Assembly (NCBI GenBank): GCA_031253995.1
Contig: JAIRVG010000061.1
Coordinates: forward strand, 1-64,000
Origin: Paucimonas sp.
Lineage (GTDB): Bacteria > Pseudomonadota > Gammaproteobacteria > Pseudomonadales > Pseudomonadaceae
Length of the DNA stretch: 64,000 nucleotides
Direction: 5' to 3'
In this document: one piece after another, positions 45,235 to 53,833 of the stretch
Layout: each line of letters opens with the position of its first letter
Numbering within the stretch: the first letter of the stretch is position 1
Notes under the pieces: generated by a model
The model's input: only the letters and a program-made list of their open reading frames with translations
Databases searched by the model: none
Told to the model about the DNA's origin: nothing
Made by a program: the position numbers and the translations under genes

Positions 45235-47128
45235 GCCAACGCTGAAAGTTTGCAACCTGGTAGTAAAGCAAGGTGGTCACTCTGCTTTCGATGCCGACTT
45301 CCACGAAGGCGTTAACGTCATACGAGGGCGAAATAGCTCCGGAAAAACCACTGTGATGGACCTCCTTGCATATTCGCTCGGAGCAGAAAACATACGCTGG
45401 AAACCTCAAGCTTTAAAATGCACTTTTACTATTGTTGAGGTTGAGCTTAATGGCATTCCAGTCACACTAATGAGAGAAATAAGCACCCAGACAATGAGAC
45501 CTATGTCTTTTTTCTGGGGACGAATGGCCGACGCTTCCAAAGCGAGTGCCGATCAGTGGGAACGCTATCCTTTTAAAAGATCAGAACAAAAAATAAGCTT
45601 TACTCAGGCTCTATTTGGCGCACTTGACATCCCGCAAGCCCAAGGTTCCGGGGCCTCAAATATCACTATGCATCAGCTGCTTAGAGTTATTTACGCGGAT
45701 CAGCCATCCGTTCACAGCCCTATATTTAGGATTGATTCTTTCGATAACGCACTGACCCGTGAAACTATTGGCGGATACTTGAGCGGCGTATATAGCGACG
45801 AGCTTTATAATGCGCAGCTTAGAGTTAGAGAAATCGAACGAGAACTGGACAAAAAAATCTCCGAGCTTCGAGGGATATTTAGTGTCCTAGGTAAGTCCGG
45901 ACAAACACCTGAATTAGCAGACCCCACAACGGCAATAAAAAAGCTTGAAGATAGTAGAGCGGAGCTCGCATCTCGTATCGAGACTTTCAAGAAAGATCGA
46001 GAAATCTCTCGAAAAGAGGCGAACGACGCGAGCAAAGTTAACGAGTCGCTGCGTAAAAAATTGAGTGCAGCAAAAGGTTACGAATCAGTTCTGAAAGACA
46101 AACTAGCATCATTAGAATTAGAAATCCTGGACTCAAATCTATTCATCAAAGAGCTTTCTTCTAGGATTGAAAACCTTGACGAGTCCAAAACTACACGCGA
46201 CTACTTTGAAAATATCTCTTTTCAGTTTTGCCCTGGGTGTTTGTCTGAAATAAAGACTAGCGACAAGCCTGATACTTGCCATCTTTGCAAATCCAGCACA
46301 CAAGATAAGAATGGCGCCCAGATGTTGAGAATGCGGAATGAGCTCTCAATTCAAATAAAAGAATCGAAACTTATACTTAAAACCAAAGAACAAGAGGCAA
46401 GTACTCTTAAAAAAGACATCCCTCTCGCCAGCGCGGAAGTCAAGAAATTAGAAAAAGAATATAAGTCAATTTCCCAAATCTGGTTAAGCGATACCGAGAT
46501 CTTTCTCGAACAAAAGGTTCGAGAACTGGGATCGCTTGACGAAGAAATCAAACAAGCTTACGAGAAACAGAAGCTTTCTTTGATAATTAAAGAACTACAA
46601 TCTCAGCGCGATAAGCTCTCTGGGGAGCAAAGCTCTCTCAACGATACAATCAAATCTCTTGAGCTAGCTCAAGAAAGTCGAAAGCTGGAAGTCGCCAAAG
46701 CCGTCGAGAACAATGTAATTCGACTTCTAAAAAAAGACCTACCACTTCAAGTCGAATTCATCAACGCCGAATCAGTAAAATTTGATTTTGAAGAAAATTC
46801 TGTTTATGTGAATGGTTCTAGGAATTTTTCGGAAAGCTCAGCGGTAGTTTTACGACACATATTCCACTTAGCCTTGCTAACGACAAGCTTGCAAATTCCT
46901 GAAATGAGAGTTCCAAGATTAATGATTTTGGACGGAATTGACGACGGCGGCATGGAAAAAAACAGAAGCCATAACTTACAACAAATCATTGTTGAAGAGT
47001 GCGCCAACTACAAGCACCAATTCCAGCTAATATATGCAACTTCAGAAATCACACCAGAAATAGAAAGTAGCGCCATGGTAGTCTCACGCGCATTTACTCC
47101 GGCTAGCCGATCACTGGATGTGCGATAG
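45221..47128 (+). CDS. Rad50/SMC-like ABC ATPase with central tandem CxxC motif (ABC-3C-type ATPase)
   Basis: Walker A GRNSSGKTTVMDLL; long Lys/Glu-rich coiled coil; FCPGCLSEIKTSDKPDTCHLCKSS; C-terminal FSESSAVVLRHIFHLAL and PRLMILDGIDDGGMEKNR. Confidence 0.85.
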   Translation: MTLIKPTLKVCNLVVKQGGHSAFDADFHEGVNVIRGRNSSGKTTVMDLLAYSLGAENIRWKPQALKCTFTIVEVELNGIPVTLMREISTQTMRPMSFFWGRMADASKASADQWERYPFKRSEQKISFTQALFGALDIPQAQGSGASNITMHQLLRVIYADQPSVHSPIFRIDSFDNALTRETIGGYLSGVYSDELYNAQLRVREIERELDKKISELRGIFSVLGKSGQTPELADPTTAIKKLEDSRAELASRIETFKKDREISRKEANDASKVNESLRKKLSAAKGYESVLKDKLASLELEILDSNLFIKELSSRIENLDESKTTRDYFENISFQFCPGCLSEIKTSDKPDTCHLCKSSTQDKNGAQMLRMRNELSIQIKESKLILKTKEQEASTLKKDIPLASAEVKKLEKEYKSISQIWLSDTEIFLEQKVRELGSLDEEIKQAYEKQKLSLIIKELQSQRDKLSGEQSSLNDTIKSLELAQESRKLEVAKAVENNVIRLLKKDLPLQVEFINAESVKFDFEENSVYVNGSRNFSESSAVVLRHIFHLALLTTSLQIPEMRVPRLMILDGIDDGGMEKNRSHNLQQIIVEECANYKHQFQLIYATSEITPEIESSAMVVSRAFTPASRSLDVR

Positions 47129-47258
47129 CGATGGGTGAGAGTTAATCTGAGACGGGGAGCAGTCTTGTGGCGGTTCACCTAAACGGTGGAAGCGAAAAGG
47201 ATACAAATAGGGATATTCTTAGCTGCTCTGGTCTATAAAACTGATTTCTATCAGAGCC

Positions 47259-47387
47259 TTATAAGCCCGCTCGACTCCTTGTGCCGTAAAACAGCTCGAG
47301 CTTCTTCTTGAACTGAGCCCGTACGGTGTCGCCGAGCTTGTGCCACTCCTTCAGTGCCCTTGCATCGAATTCAAGGCTATAGGTCAT
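47259..47387 (-). pseudogene. relE: truncated RelE-family toxin (42 aa remaining)
   Basis: Minus-strand MTYSLEFDARALKEWHKLGDTVRAQFKKKLELFYGTRSRAGL*; RelE-like up to QFKKKL, then diverges; start overlaps relB 3' end by 11 nt as in relBE operons. Confidence 0.8.
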
Positions 47388-47616
47388 CCAGGGAGACCTT
47401 CACTCGCTGCGGATCAGCAAGCCGCTCCCGCACTGTCGCCAGCAACGCTTCGTCATCTTCCGTCAGAAGCGCCGGCTTGAAGGGTAGCTGCCCGCGATCT
47501 GCCACGTACTGCAATGCCTGGCGCATCAGTTCAGAAGGTGTGACACCCAGTTTTTCCAGCTCACGGTAAGCGCGCATCTTGAGATCGTCATCGATGCGAA
47601 CGTTGATTGAGGCCAT
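47377..47616 (-). CDS. relB: RelB/DinJ family antitoxin
   Basis: MASINVRIDDDLKMRAYRELEKLGVTPSELMRQALQYVADRGQLPF (RHH). Confidence 0.88.
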   Translation of the reverse strand: MASINVRIDDDLKMRAYRELEKLGVTPSELMRQALQYVADRGQLPFKPALLTEDDEALLATVRERLADPQRVKVSLDDL

Positions 47617-47807
47617 GACTCCACCTTATACGTAATGACAAACGTCTTTACAGTGACTTAAAGCGAGCTGATGAGCAACCCCGCTCGGGATTCTCCCGAC
47701 AGGTAGCTATCCAATCCGGAAGCCCTGCACGAAAGCATCGGAACTTAATCAACCAAACCAAGGGCTAAACCAGTAACGAACCGGCAACCCCCAAACGAGC
47801 CCCCACC

Positions 47808-48824
47808 GTGAGCGAACCCCCAACCCTCCCCGCCGGCCTCCACTACGTCGACGACACCACCCCCGGCCTCACCCGCCGCAAGCTCCGTGGCAAATTCGCC
47901 TACTTCGACCCACAGGGCGAACGCATCCGCGACCCCGACGAAATCAAGCGTATCAACGCCCTGGCCATCCCCCCGGCCTACACCAGCGTCTGGATCTGCC
48001 CCGACCCCAACGGCCATCTCCAGGCCACCGGCCGCGATGCCCGGGGTCGCAAGCAGTACCGCTATCACCCACGCTGGCGCGAGATCCGCGACGAGGACAA
48101 GTACGGCAGCCTGCTCGCTTTCGGCAAAGCCCTGCCCTCCCTGCGCGAAACCCTGCAGCAGCACCTCGCCAAACCCGAACACAGTCGCGAGAAAGTCCTG
48201 GCCACCGTGATCTACCTTCTGGACGAAACCCTGATCCGCATCGGCAACGCCCGCTACGCCGAGCAGAACCGCTCCTACGGCCTCACCACCCTGCGCAACC
48301 GTCATGTCGATGTCAGCGGCAGCACCATCCGCTTCCACTTCCGCGGCAAGAGCGGCATCGAGCACGAAGTCAGCGTCAACGACCGGCGCCTCGCCCGCAT
48401 CATCAAGCGCTGCCTGGAACTGCCCGGCCAGCAACTGTTCCAGTACCTGGACGAAAACGGCGAGCGCCACAGCGTCACCTCCAGCGATATCAACCGCTAC
48501 CTGCAGGAACTGACCGGCGCCGAGTTCACCGCCAAGCACTACCGCACCTGGGCCGGCAGTGCCCTGGCCCTGACCCTGTTGCGGGAGCTGGAATGGCAAC
48601 CGGAAACCACGGCGAAGAAACATGTGGTGTCGATCATCAAGGAAGTCGCCAGCGAGCTGCGCAACACCCCGGCCGTTTGCCGCAAGTGCTACATCCATCC
48701 GGCGCTGATCGAGGCGTTCCATGCGGGGGAATTGGCTGGCCTGCGTATGGCGGCCGCCCGCAAGGGACTGCGGGATGAAGAAAGCCTGCTGATGCGTTTT
48801 CTGGAAAAGCTGGCCCAGCTCTGA
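47808..48824 (+). CDS. type IB DNA topoisomerase
   Basis: GTG start; LHYVDDTTPGLTRRKLRGKFAYFDPQGERIRDPDEIKRINALAIPPAYTSVWICPDPNGHLQATGRDARGRKQYRYHPRW; FTAKHYRTWAGSALA. Confidence 0.95.
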   Translation: MSEPPTLPAGLHYVDDTTPGLTRRKLRGKFAYFDPQGERIRDPDEIKRINALAIPPAYTSVWICPDPNGHLQATGRDARGRKQYRYHPRWREIRDEDKYGSLLAFGKALPSLRETLQQHLAKPEHSREKVLATVIYLLDETLIRIGNARYAEQNRSYGLTTLRNRHVDVSGSTIRFHFRGKSGIEHEVSVNDRRLARIIKRCLELPGQQLFQYLDENGERHSVTSSDINRYLQELTGAEFTAKHYRTWAGSALALTLLRELEWQPETTAKKHVVSIIKEVASELRNTPAVCRKCYIHPALIEAFHAGELAGLRMAAARKGLRDEESLLMRFLEKLAQL

Positions 48825-48869
48825 AGCTCGAAAGGCCCACCTCTCGGTGAGCCTTCCCGCAGCGGGTCG

Positions 48870-49184
48870 TCAGTTACTCACACCCACGCGCCCCATCTCC
48901 ATGCCATCGAGCACCGCATCCACCAACCCCTTCGCCATTTCCGCCGAGTACAGCGACGAGAAGAGCAGCCCGTTCTTGGGCACGTCTTCGGCAAATTCGG
49001 TGAGTTGCTGGAGGGTGTCGTAGAGCCCCTTGAGCAACAGGGACGTATGGACCAGGGCGTCTTCCGCGTCGATCTCCGCGCGGACAGTGAACATGGGACT
49101 GTGACCGGCCTTGCAGTGCCCGAAGGCAACCATGGCCGTTTTGCCAACGAGGGCGGAGGGTGGATCTGGAACGATCTTGTTCAT
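48870..49184 (-). CDS. DUF6124-like hypothetical protein
   Basis: MNKIVPDPPSALVGKTAMVAFGHCKAGHSPMFTVRAEIDAEDALVHTSLLLKGLYDTLQQL. Confidence 0.7.
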   Translation of the reverse strand: MNKIVPDPPSALVGKTAMVAFGHCKAGHSPMFTVRAEIDAEDALVHTSLLLKGLYDTLQQLTEFAEDVPKNGLLFSSLYSAEMAKGLVDAVLDGMEMGRVGVSN

Positions 49185-49397
49185 GATGAAACTCCTACTG
49201 TGAACTCGAACCACCACTCCCATTGCGACCAAACAATAGGGTGGCAACTGTACGCAGGTTGGTCGACCGGACACAGTAGGAACCCGGCAGGGCCGAAGCC
49301 CTCCTACGCACAGCTGCCATAACACGGCATTGCCAACGCTCAAGAAGCGCCAGCAAAGAGAAAGTCAGGCATCTGCACGACTACTGTGTAATTCCAG

Positions 49398-49418
49398 GCG
49401 ACCAAACCTGGGTCGCCA
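49398..49418. other. 7-bp inverted repeat upstream of fic
   Basis: ggcgacc-aaacctg-ggtcgcc. Confidence 0.6.
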
Positions 49419-49487
49419 AACCGCAGCGACCGCGAGAGCCTAACGCCCCACTATCGATCAAGCAAGGCCGAGCCACTAGCGATCACC

Positions 49488-49520
49488 CGTGAGCCGAATA
49501 AACTCGGTATTCGGCTCACG
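49488..49520. other. perfect 13-bp inverted repeat immediately upstream of fic
   Basis: cgtgagccgaata-aactcgg-tattcggctcacg. Confidence 0.85.
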
Positions 49521-49543
49521 TTTCTAATCCCCGACCGCACTCA

Positions 49544-50680
49544 ATGGCTAAGAGGCAGCAGATGTCCCCTTTCTGGATCTGGCAACAACCGCAGTGGCCA
49601 GCCTTCCAATGGCAACCAGATCGACTCGCCGAATCATTGCACCAGTGCGCTCATCTACAAGCCCGGTTGCTCAGGAAAGTGGCGGCCTTGAGCGATGAAC
49701 AGCGCCGCCAAAGCATGCTCGACGCCCTCCTGCAAAACATCATCACCTCGTCCGCCATCGAAGGCGAAACCCTCAATGCCGGCTCGGTGCGCTCGTCCCT
49801 CGCGCGCCGGCTGGGCGTGGAGGAACCCGAGGCCAGCCACACCAGCGCCCGCAGCGAAGGGCTCGCCGAGCTGATGCTCGATGCCATTGCCCAGCCCGAC
49901 CATCCCCTGACACTGGAGCGCCTGCTGCACTGGCACGAACTGCTGTTCCCGAATCAGGACACGGCCTTGGCTCACCGCCCCCTGCGCATCGGCAGCCTGC
50001 GCGGCGACGAACCCATGCAGGTGGTTTCCGGCCGCCTGGACCGCCCGACCGTGCATTTCGAGGCGCCGCCGCGCCAGGGGCTGGAACAGCAGCTGACCAC
50101 CTTCATCGACTGGTTCAACGGCGACTCACGCACCCTCGATCCACTGCTGCGCGCCGGTCTTGCGCACCTCTGGTTCGTCACCCTGCACCCGTTCGACGAC
50201 GGCAATGGCCGCCTGACCCGCGCCCTCACCGACCTGGCCCTGGCGCAAGGCGAGCATCAGGCGATCCGTTTCTATGCGATGTCGGCAAGCATTCTCGACA
50301 ATCGCCAGAGCTATTACCGCATCCTCGAACAGACGCAGAAAGGCACGCTGGATGTGACGGGGTGGCTGGTGTGGTTCCTGCAAATCCTGCTGGCAGCGTT
50401 GGAGCAGGCGCTGGCGACCGTCGACCGCGTGCTGGACAAGGCGCGCTTCTGGCAGGCGCATCGTCTGACGCCGCTGTCGGTGGAACAGATGAAGGTGGTA
50501 AATCGCCTGCTGGATGGCGGCACCAAAGGATTCGAGGATGGCATCAGCGCCGGCCAATACCAGGCCGTCGCCAAGGTGAGCAAGGCGACGGCAACACGGC
50601 ATCTGGCGGATTTGCTGGAGAAAGGTGTGCTGGAGAAGTTGCCCGGTGGTGGGCGGAGCACTCGCTATCGGATTTTGTAG
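49544..50680 (+). CDS. Fic family protein (AMPylase-type, N-terminal inhibitory motif present)
   Basis: HPFDDGNGRLTRAL catalytic motif; SSAIEGE inhibitory-helix-like motif; C-terminal wHTH. Confidence 0.92.
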   Translation: MAKRQQMSPFWIWQQPQWPAFQWQPDRLAESLHQCAHLQARLLRKVAALSDEQRRQSMLDALLQNIITSSAIEGETLNAGSVRSSLARRLGVEEPEASHTSARSEGLAELMLDAIAQPDHPLTLERLLHWHELLFPNQDTALAHRPLRIGSLRGDEPMQVVSGRLDRPTVHFEAPPRQGLEQQLTTFIDWFNGDSRTLDPLLRAGLAHLWFVTLHPFDDGNGRLTRALTDLALAQGEHQAIRFYAMSASILDNRQSYYRILEQTQKGTLDVTGWLVWFLQILLAALEQALATVDRVLDKARFWQAHRLTPLSVEQMKVVNRLLDGGTKGFEDGISAGQYQAVAKVSKATATRHLADLLEKGVLEKLPGGGRSTRYRIL

Positions 50681-50735
50681 GACCGATATCTACGTTGCTG
50701 CTCATGGCTCCATCGCCGACAACACGAAAACTGTG

Positions 50736-50787
50736 GGGGTCCACCCGCTCCCACAGGTCCCTGCTAAGTCAATGAGTTACGTGTTGC
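50736..50787. repeat. deleted REP family B copy retaining the conserved tail
   Basis: tgggggtccacccgctcccacaggtccctgctaagtcaatgagttacgtgttg. Confidence 0.7.
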
Positions 50788-52077
50788 TCAGAACCCAAAC
50801 ACCACCAACACCTGCCCATACACATTCCCCCCCGCCCCACCCAACTGGCTCCCGCCCTCCTCCGCCCCCCGCCGCGGCTTGTAATACCCCACCAACGGCA
50901 GCACCGACCAATGCTCGTCGATCGCCCATTCCGCATACAGATCCAGCTCCCGCGCATCCCGATCACCAAGGCCGCGGTCAATCGTGTCGAAGTCGTAGAA
51001 CAGCGCCCCGACATTGACGCTATCCGCCACCGCCGCCTTCACCCCGACATGCTGCACCCGCGTATTGCTGTTGAACGGCCCGGCATAGTTGGACGCAACC
51101 TCACCCTGGAACCAGGTCCCCAGCGCCCGGCCATTGCCGTAGAACAACGGGTCGTAGCCCTCGGAAAACCGGCTGTAGCGGTAGTTCACCACCGGCTTGC
51201 CCGGCAGTTGCGAGAAGGTCCAGCCGGCTTCCAGGTACCAGGCGCTTTCATTGCCGCCAGCCTTGCGCTCCCAGGCATGCTCCCCCGCCAGGAACAGGTC
51301 GCTAACCCCGGCATTACCCTGCCCGCGCACGCTGTAGAGCTTCATGCCCTTGCGCTCCGGGTAGAGGATGTCGGCCAGCGCCTCGTCGGTATCGGTGACC
51401 TTGATCGCCGTGAGACCTAGCGTGCCGGCTTCGGCGACATGCTCCAGGGTCGCGACACCCAGTTCAGGACTGGCCTGCGCCAGGTTGTCGGACTTGAGCC
51501 ACATCAGGTCGCCACGCCAGCCTTGCTCACCACCCCAGCGCAGAATCGCGGTCTGGTCGAAAGCCTTGCGCCCGGTGAGGTAGTAGGCACCACCCCGATT
51601 GACCTCGCCATCCAGCAGGCCCCGGCCGATATTCAGCGCGTCGCCGGAGATCAGGAAGCCATCGCCCACCACCACGTTCTGCCGCCCGCCGGAAATCTCG
51701 ACCATATCGGTCCGCCAGCCGAGGTAGGCATTTTCGATCTTCGTCGTACGTTCATCGCCAACGCTCCAGCCCGCCGCATCACCCTCGCCGAAACTGGCGC
51801 TGCTGACCCAGTCCAGGGCGCCGAACAGCTGACCCGGGCCAATACCACGGCGCTTGAACTCGACACCGTATTGCAGCGTGGCTTCCTGCCAATCGACACT
51901 GCCCGGCTCGCGCACGCCGGTCTGTGCATAACTTTCATCGCTGTGGAAAACCCCGACAGCGCCCTGCAGCCGGGCGGCGATTTCGGTGTCGGCGTCTTCG
52001 TACACCGTGACCGCGCCAGCCAGCGGCGAGAGCGTGAAGAGCAGGGTCAGGGATGCCTGTAGTTGTTGTTTTCGCAT
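50788..52077 (-). CDS. outer membrane porin-like beta-barrel protein
   Basis: Signal peptide MRKQQLQASLTLLFTLSPLAGA; alternating amphipathic strands; C-terminal aromatic VLVVFGF. Confidence 0.7.
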   Translation of the reverse strand: MRKQQLQASLTLLFTLSPLAGAVTVYEDADTEIAARLQGAVGVFHSDESYAQTGVREPGSVDWQEATLQYGVEFKRRGIGPGQLFGALDWVSSASFGEGDAAGWSVGDERTTKIENAYLGWRTDMVEISGGRQNVVVGDGFLISGDALNIGRGLLDGEVNRGGAYYLTGRKAFDQTAILRWGGEQGWRGDLMWLKSDNLAQASPELGVATLEHVAEAGTLGLTAIKVTDTDEALADILYPERKGMKLYSVRGQGNAGVSDLFLAGEHAWERKAGGNESAWYLEAGWTFSQLPGKPVVNYRYSRFSEGYDPLFYGNGRALGTWFQGEVASNYAGPFNSNTRVQHVGVKAAVADSVNVGALFYDFDTIDRGLGDRDARELDLYAEWAIDEHWSVLPLVGYYKPRRGAEEGGSQLGGAGGNVYGQVLVVFGF

Positions 52078-52095
52078 CGTCAGTCCTCGGAAAAG

Positions 52096-52485
52096 TCAGG
52101 CAGGAATTTCGCCTTCGGCGTACATGTCGGCGAGCACGCGCCAGGAGCCGTCGACCAGTCCCCAGACGAACAGGCTCTTCATCGAGAAGGCCTCGCCTGC
52201 CAGCGGCAGCACGCTCCAGGTCACCCAGGTGTAAGCCGCGCTGTCGCCCAGTGCGGTAAGGCGATCGATGCGGATCGAGGCGCCACGGGAGTCGTTGACC
52301 AATACCGCCAGCAACTCACGAAGCTGGGCAGTGCCGTGGTACAGGACGTCACTGCCGGCGCCGGCGATTTCGGTGGTTTCCGTGTACAGCTCACGCACGA
52401 TGGCGTCGCTGTCGCGGCGCTCCCAAAGCTGTTGCAACAGGTCGAGACGGGCTTGCAACGCGTTTTTCAGGGCAGCAGAAGGCAT
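52096..52485 (-). CDS. SnoaL/NTF2-like protein
   Basis: LLQQLWERRDSDAIVRELYTETTEIAGAGSDVLYHGTAQLRELL... Confidence 0.75.
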   Translation of the reverse strand: MPSAALKNALQARLDLLQQLWERRDSDAIVRELYTETTEIAGAGSDVLYHGTAQLRELLAVLVNDSRGASIRIDRLTALGDSAAYTWVTWSVLPLAGEAFSMKSLFVWGLVDGSWRVLADMYAEGEIPA

Positions 52486-52527
52486 GATCGAATCCTCTCG
52501 GTCGATGTAGGGGTGTTCTGTAGGAAA

Positions 52528-53829
52528 TCAGCGTCGGCCGTTGCGGTAACCGGCGAGCTGGTGGCTGACCTTGCCGAAGGTGCAGATCAGGTTGCGCAGG
52601 CGGTCCTTGGCCGGGATGGTCGTGCGCGGGATAGCGCTCATCACGTCCCAGTGCCGCGAACCACTGGTCATGCCGTCTGCCACCACCTGGCTGATGACAT
52701 GGCTGGGGGTGACGCCGAAGCCGGAATAGCCCTGCACGAAAAAGGCATTGGGCCTGCCCGGCAGCGTGCCGATCTGCGGGAACAGGTTGGCCGTGCACTC
52801 CATCGGCCCGCCCCAGGCCAGGTCGATGCACACCGGCTCCAGGTACGGGAACACCTTGAGCATCAGCTGGCGGTTCCAGTCCTTCAGGTCGTTGGGGATG
52901 TACTCCAGCAAGCGCGTGGCCGAGCCGAACAGCAGGCGGTTTTCGTTGGTCACCCGGTAGTACTCGATCACCGGGCGGATATCGCTGAAGGCCCCGCGGA
53001 TCGGGCTGATCTGCTGGATCAGCGCATCCGGCAGCGGTTCGGTGACCAGCTGGAAGGCGTAGGTGTTGACGATGCTCTTGTGCAGCTCGGGCTCCAGGCG
53101 GTCGAGAAAGGCACCGCAGGACCAGAGGATTTTCTTCGCCCGAACCGAGCCCTTGGCCGTGCGGATATGGATGGTGTCGCCGTAGGTCACTTCCAGCACC
53201 GGGGTGTTCTCGAAGATCCGGCCGCCCTGCTCCACCAGGGCCTTGGCCGAACCCAGCAGCATGTTCAGCGAATGCAGGTGGCCATTGCCCATGTGCTTGA
53301 GGGCGCAGCTGTACACATCGGAGCCGACGATGCCACGCACTTCGCTGCCTTCCAGATAGGCGATCTCGTGATTCGGGTTGAGCTGCCTGAACTCCTTTTC
53401 CCACGCTTGCAGCAGCTTGCCCTGACGCTTGTTGAAGCCGAGGTAGCCGTAGCCATGGCGGAAATCGGCGTCGATGCCGTACCTGGCGATGCGCGACTGG
53501 ATGATCGAGGAGCCGAGGTCGCTGATCTCGAAGACCGCCTTCAGGCCTTCGTCGCCGACGCTCTTGCGGATCTTTTCCAGGTCGTGGCCGATGCCGGCCA
53601 TGATGTGCCCGCCATTGCGGCCGGAGCCGCCGAAGCCGAGGTAGCGCGCTTCCAGCACGATGACATCGGTGACGCCGCGCTCGGCCAGTTCCAGGGCCGT
53701 ATTGACCCCGGAAAAGCCACCGCCGATGACCACGACTTCGGCTTCCAGGTCCTGTTCGAGGTCGGGAAACTTCAGGTCGTACTTGCGCGTGGCGGTGTAG
53801 TAGGTGGTGGGGGTTTCTACGGACAGCAT
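52528..53829 (-). CDS. FAD-dependent amine oxidoreductase (DAO/PuuB-like)
   Basis: EAEVVVIGGGFSGVNTALELAERGVTDVIVLEARYLGFGGSGRNGGHI; FFVQGYSGFGVTPSHVI. Confidence 0.9.
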   Translation of the reverse strand: MLSVETPTTYYTATRKYDLKFPDLEQDLEAEVVVIGGGFSGVNTALELAERGVTDVIVLEARYLGFGGSGRNGGHIMAGIGHDLEKIRKSVGDEGLKAVFEISDLGSSIIQSRIARYGIDADFRHGYGYLGFNKRQGKLLQAWEKEFRQLNPNHEIAYLEGSEVRGIVGSDVYSCALKHMGNGHLHSLNMLLGSAKALVEQGGRIFENTPVLEVTYGDTIHIRTAKGSVRAKKILWSCGAFLDRLEPELHKSIVNTYAFQLVTEPLPDALIQQISPIRGAFSDIRPVIEYYRVTNENRLLFGSATRLLEYIPNDLKDWNRQLMLKVFPYLEPVCIDLAWGGPMECTANLFPQIGTLPGRPNAFFVQGYSGFGVTPSHVISQVVADGMTSGSRHWDVMSAIPRTTIPAKDRLRNLICTFGKVSHQLAGYRNGRR

Positions 53830-53833
53830 GGGG

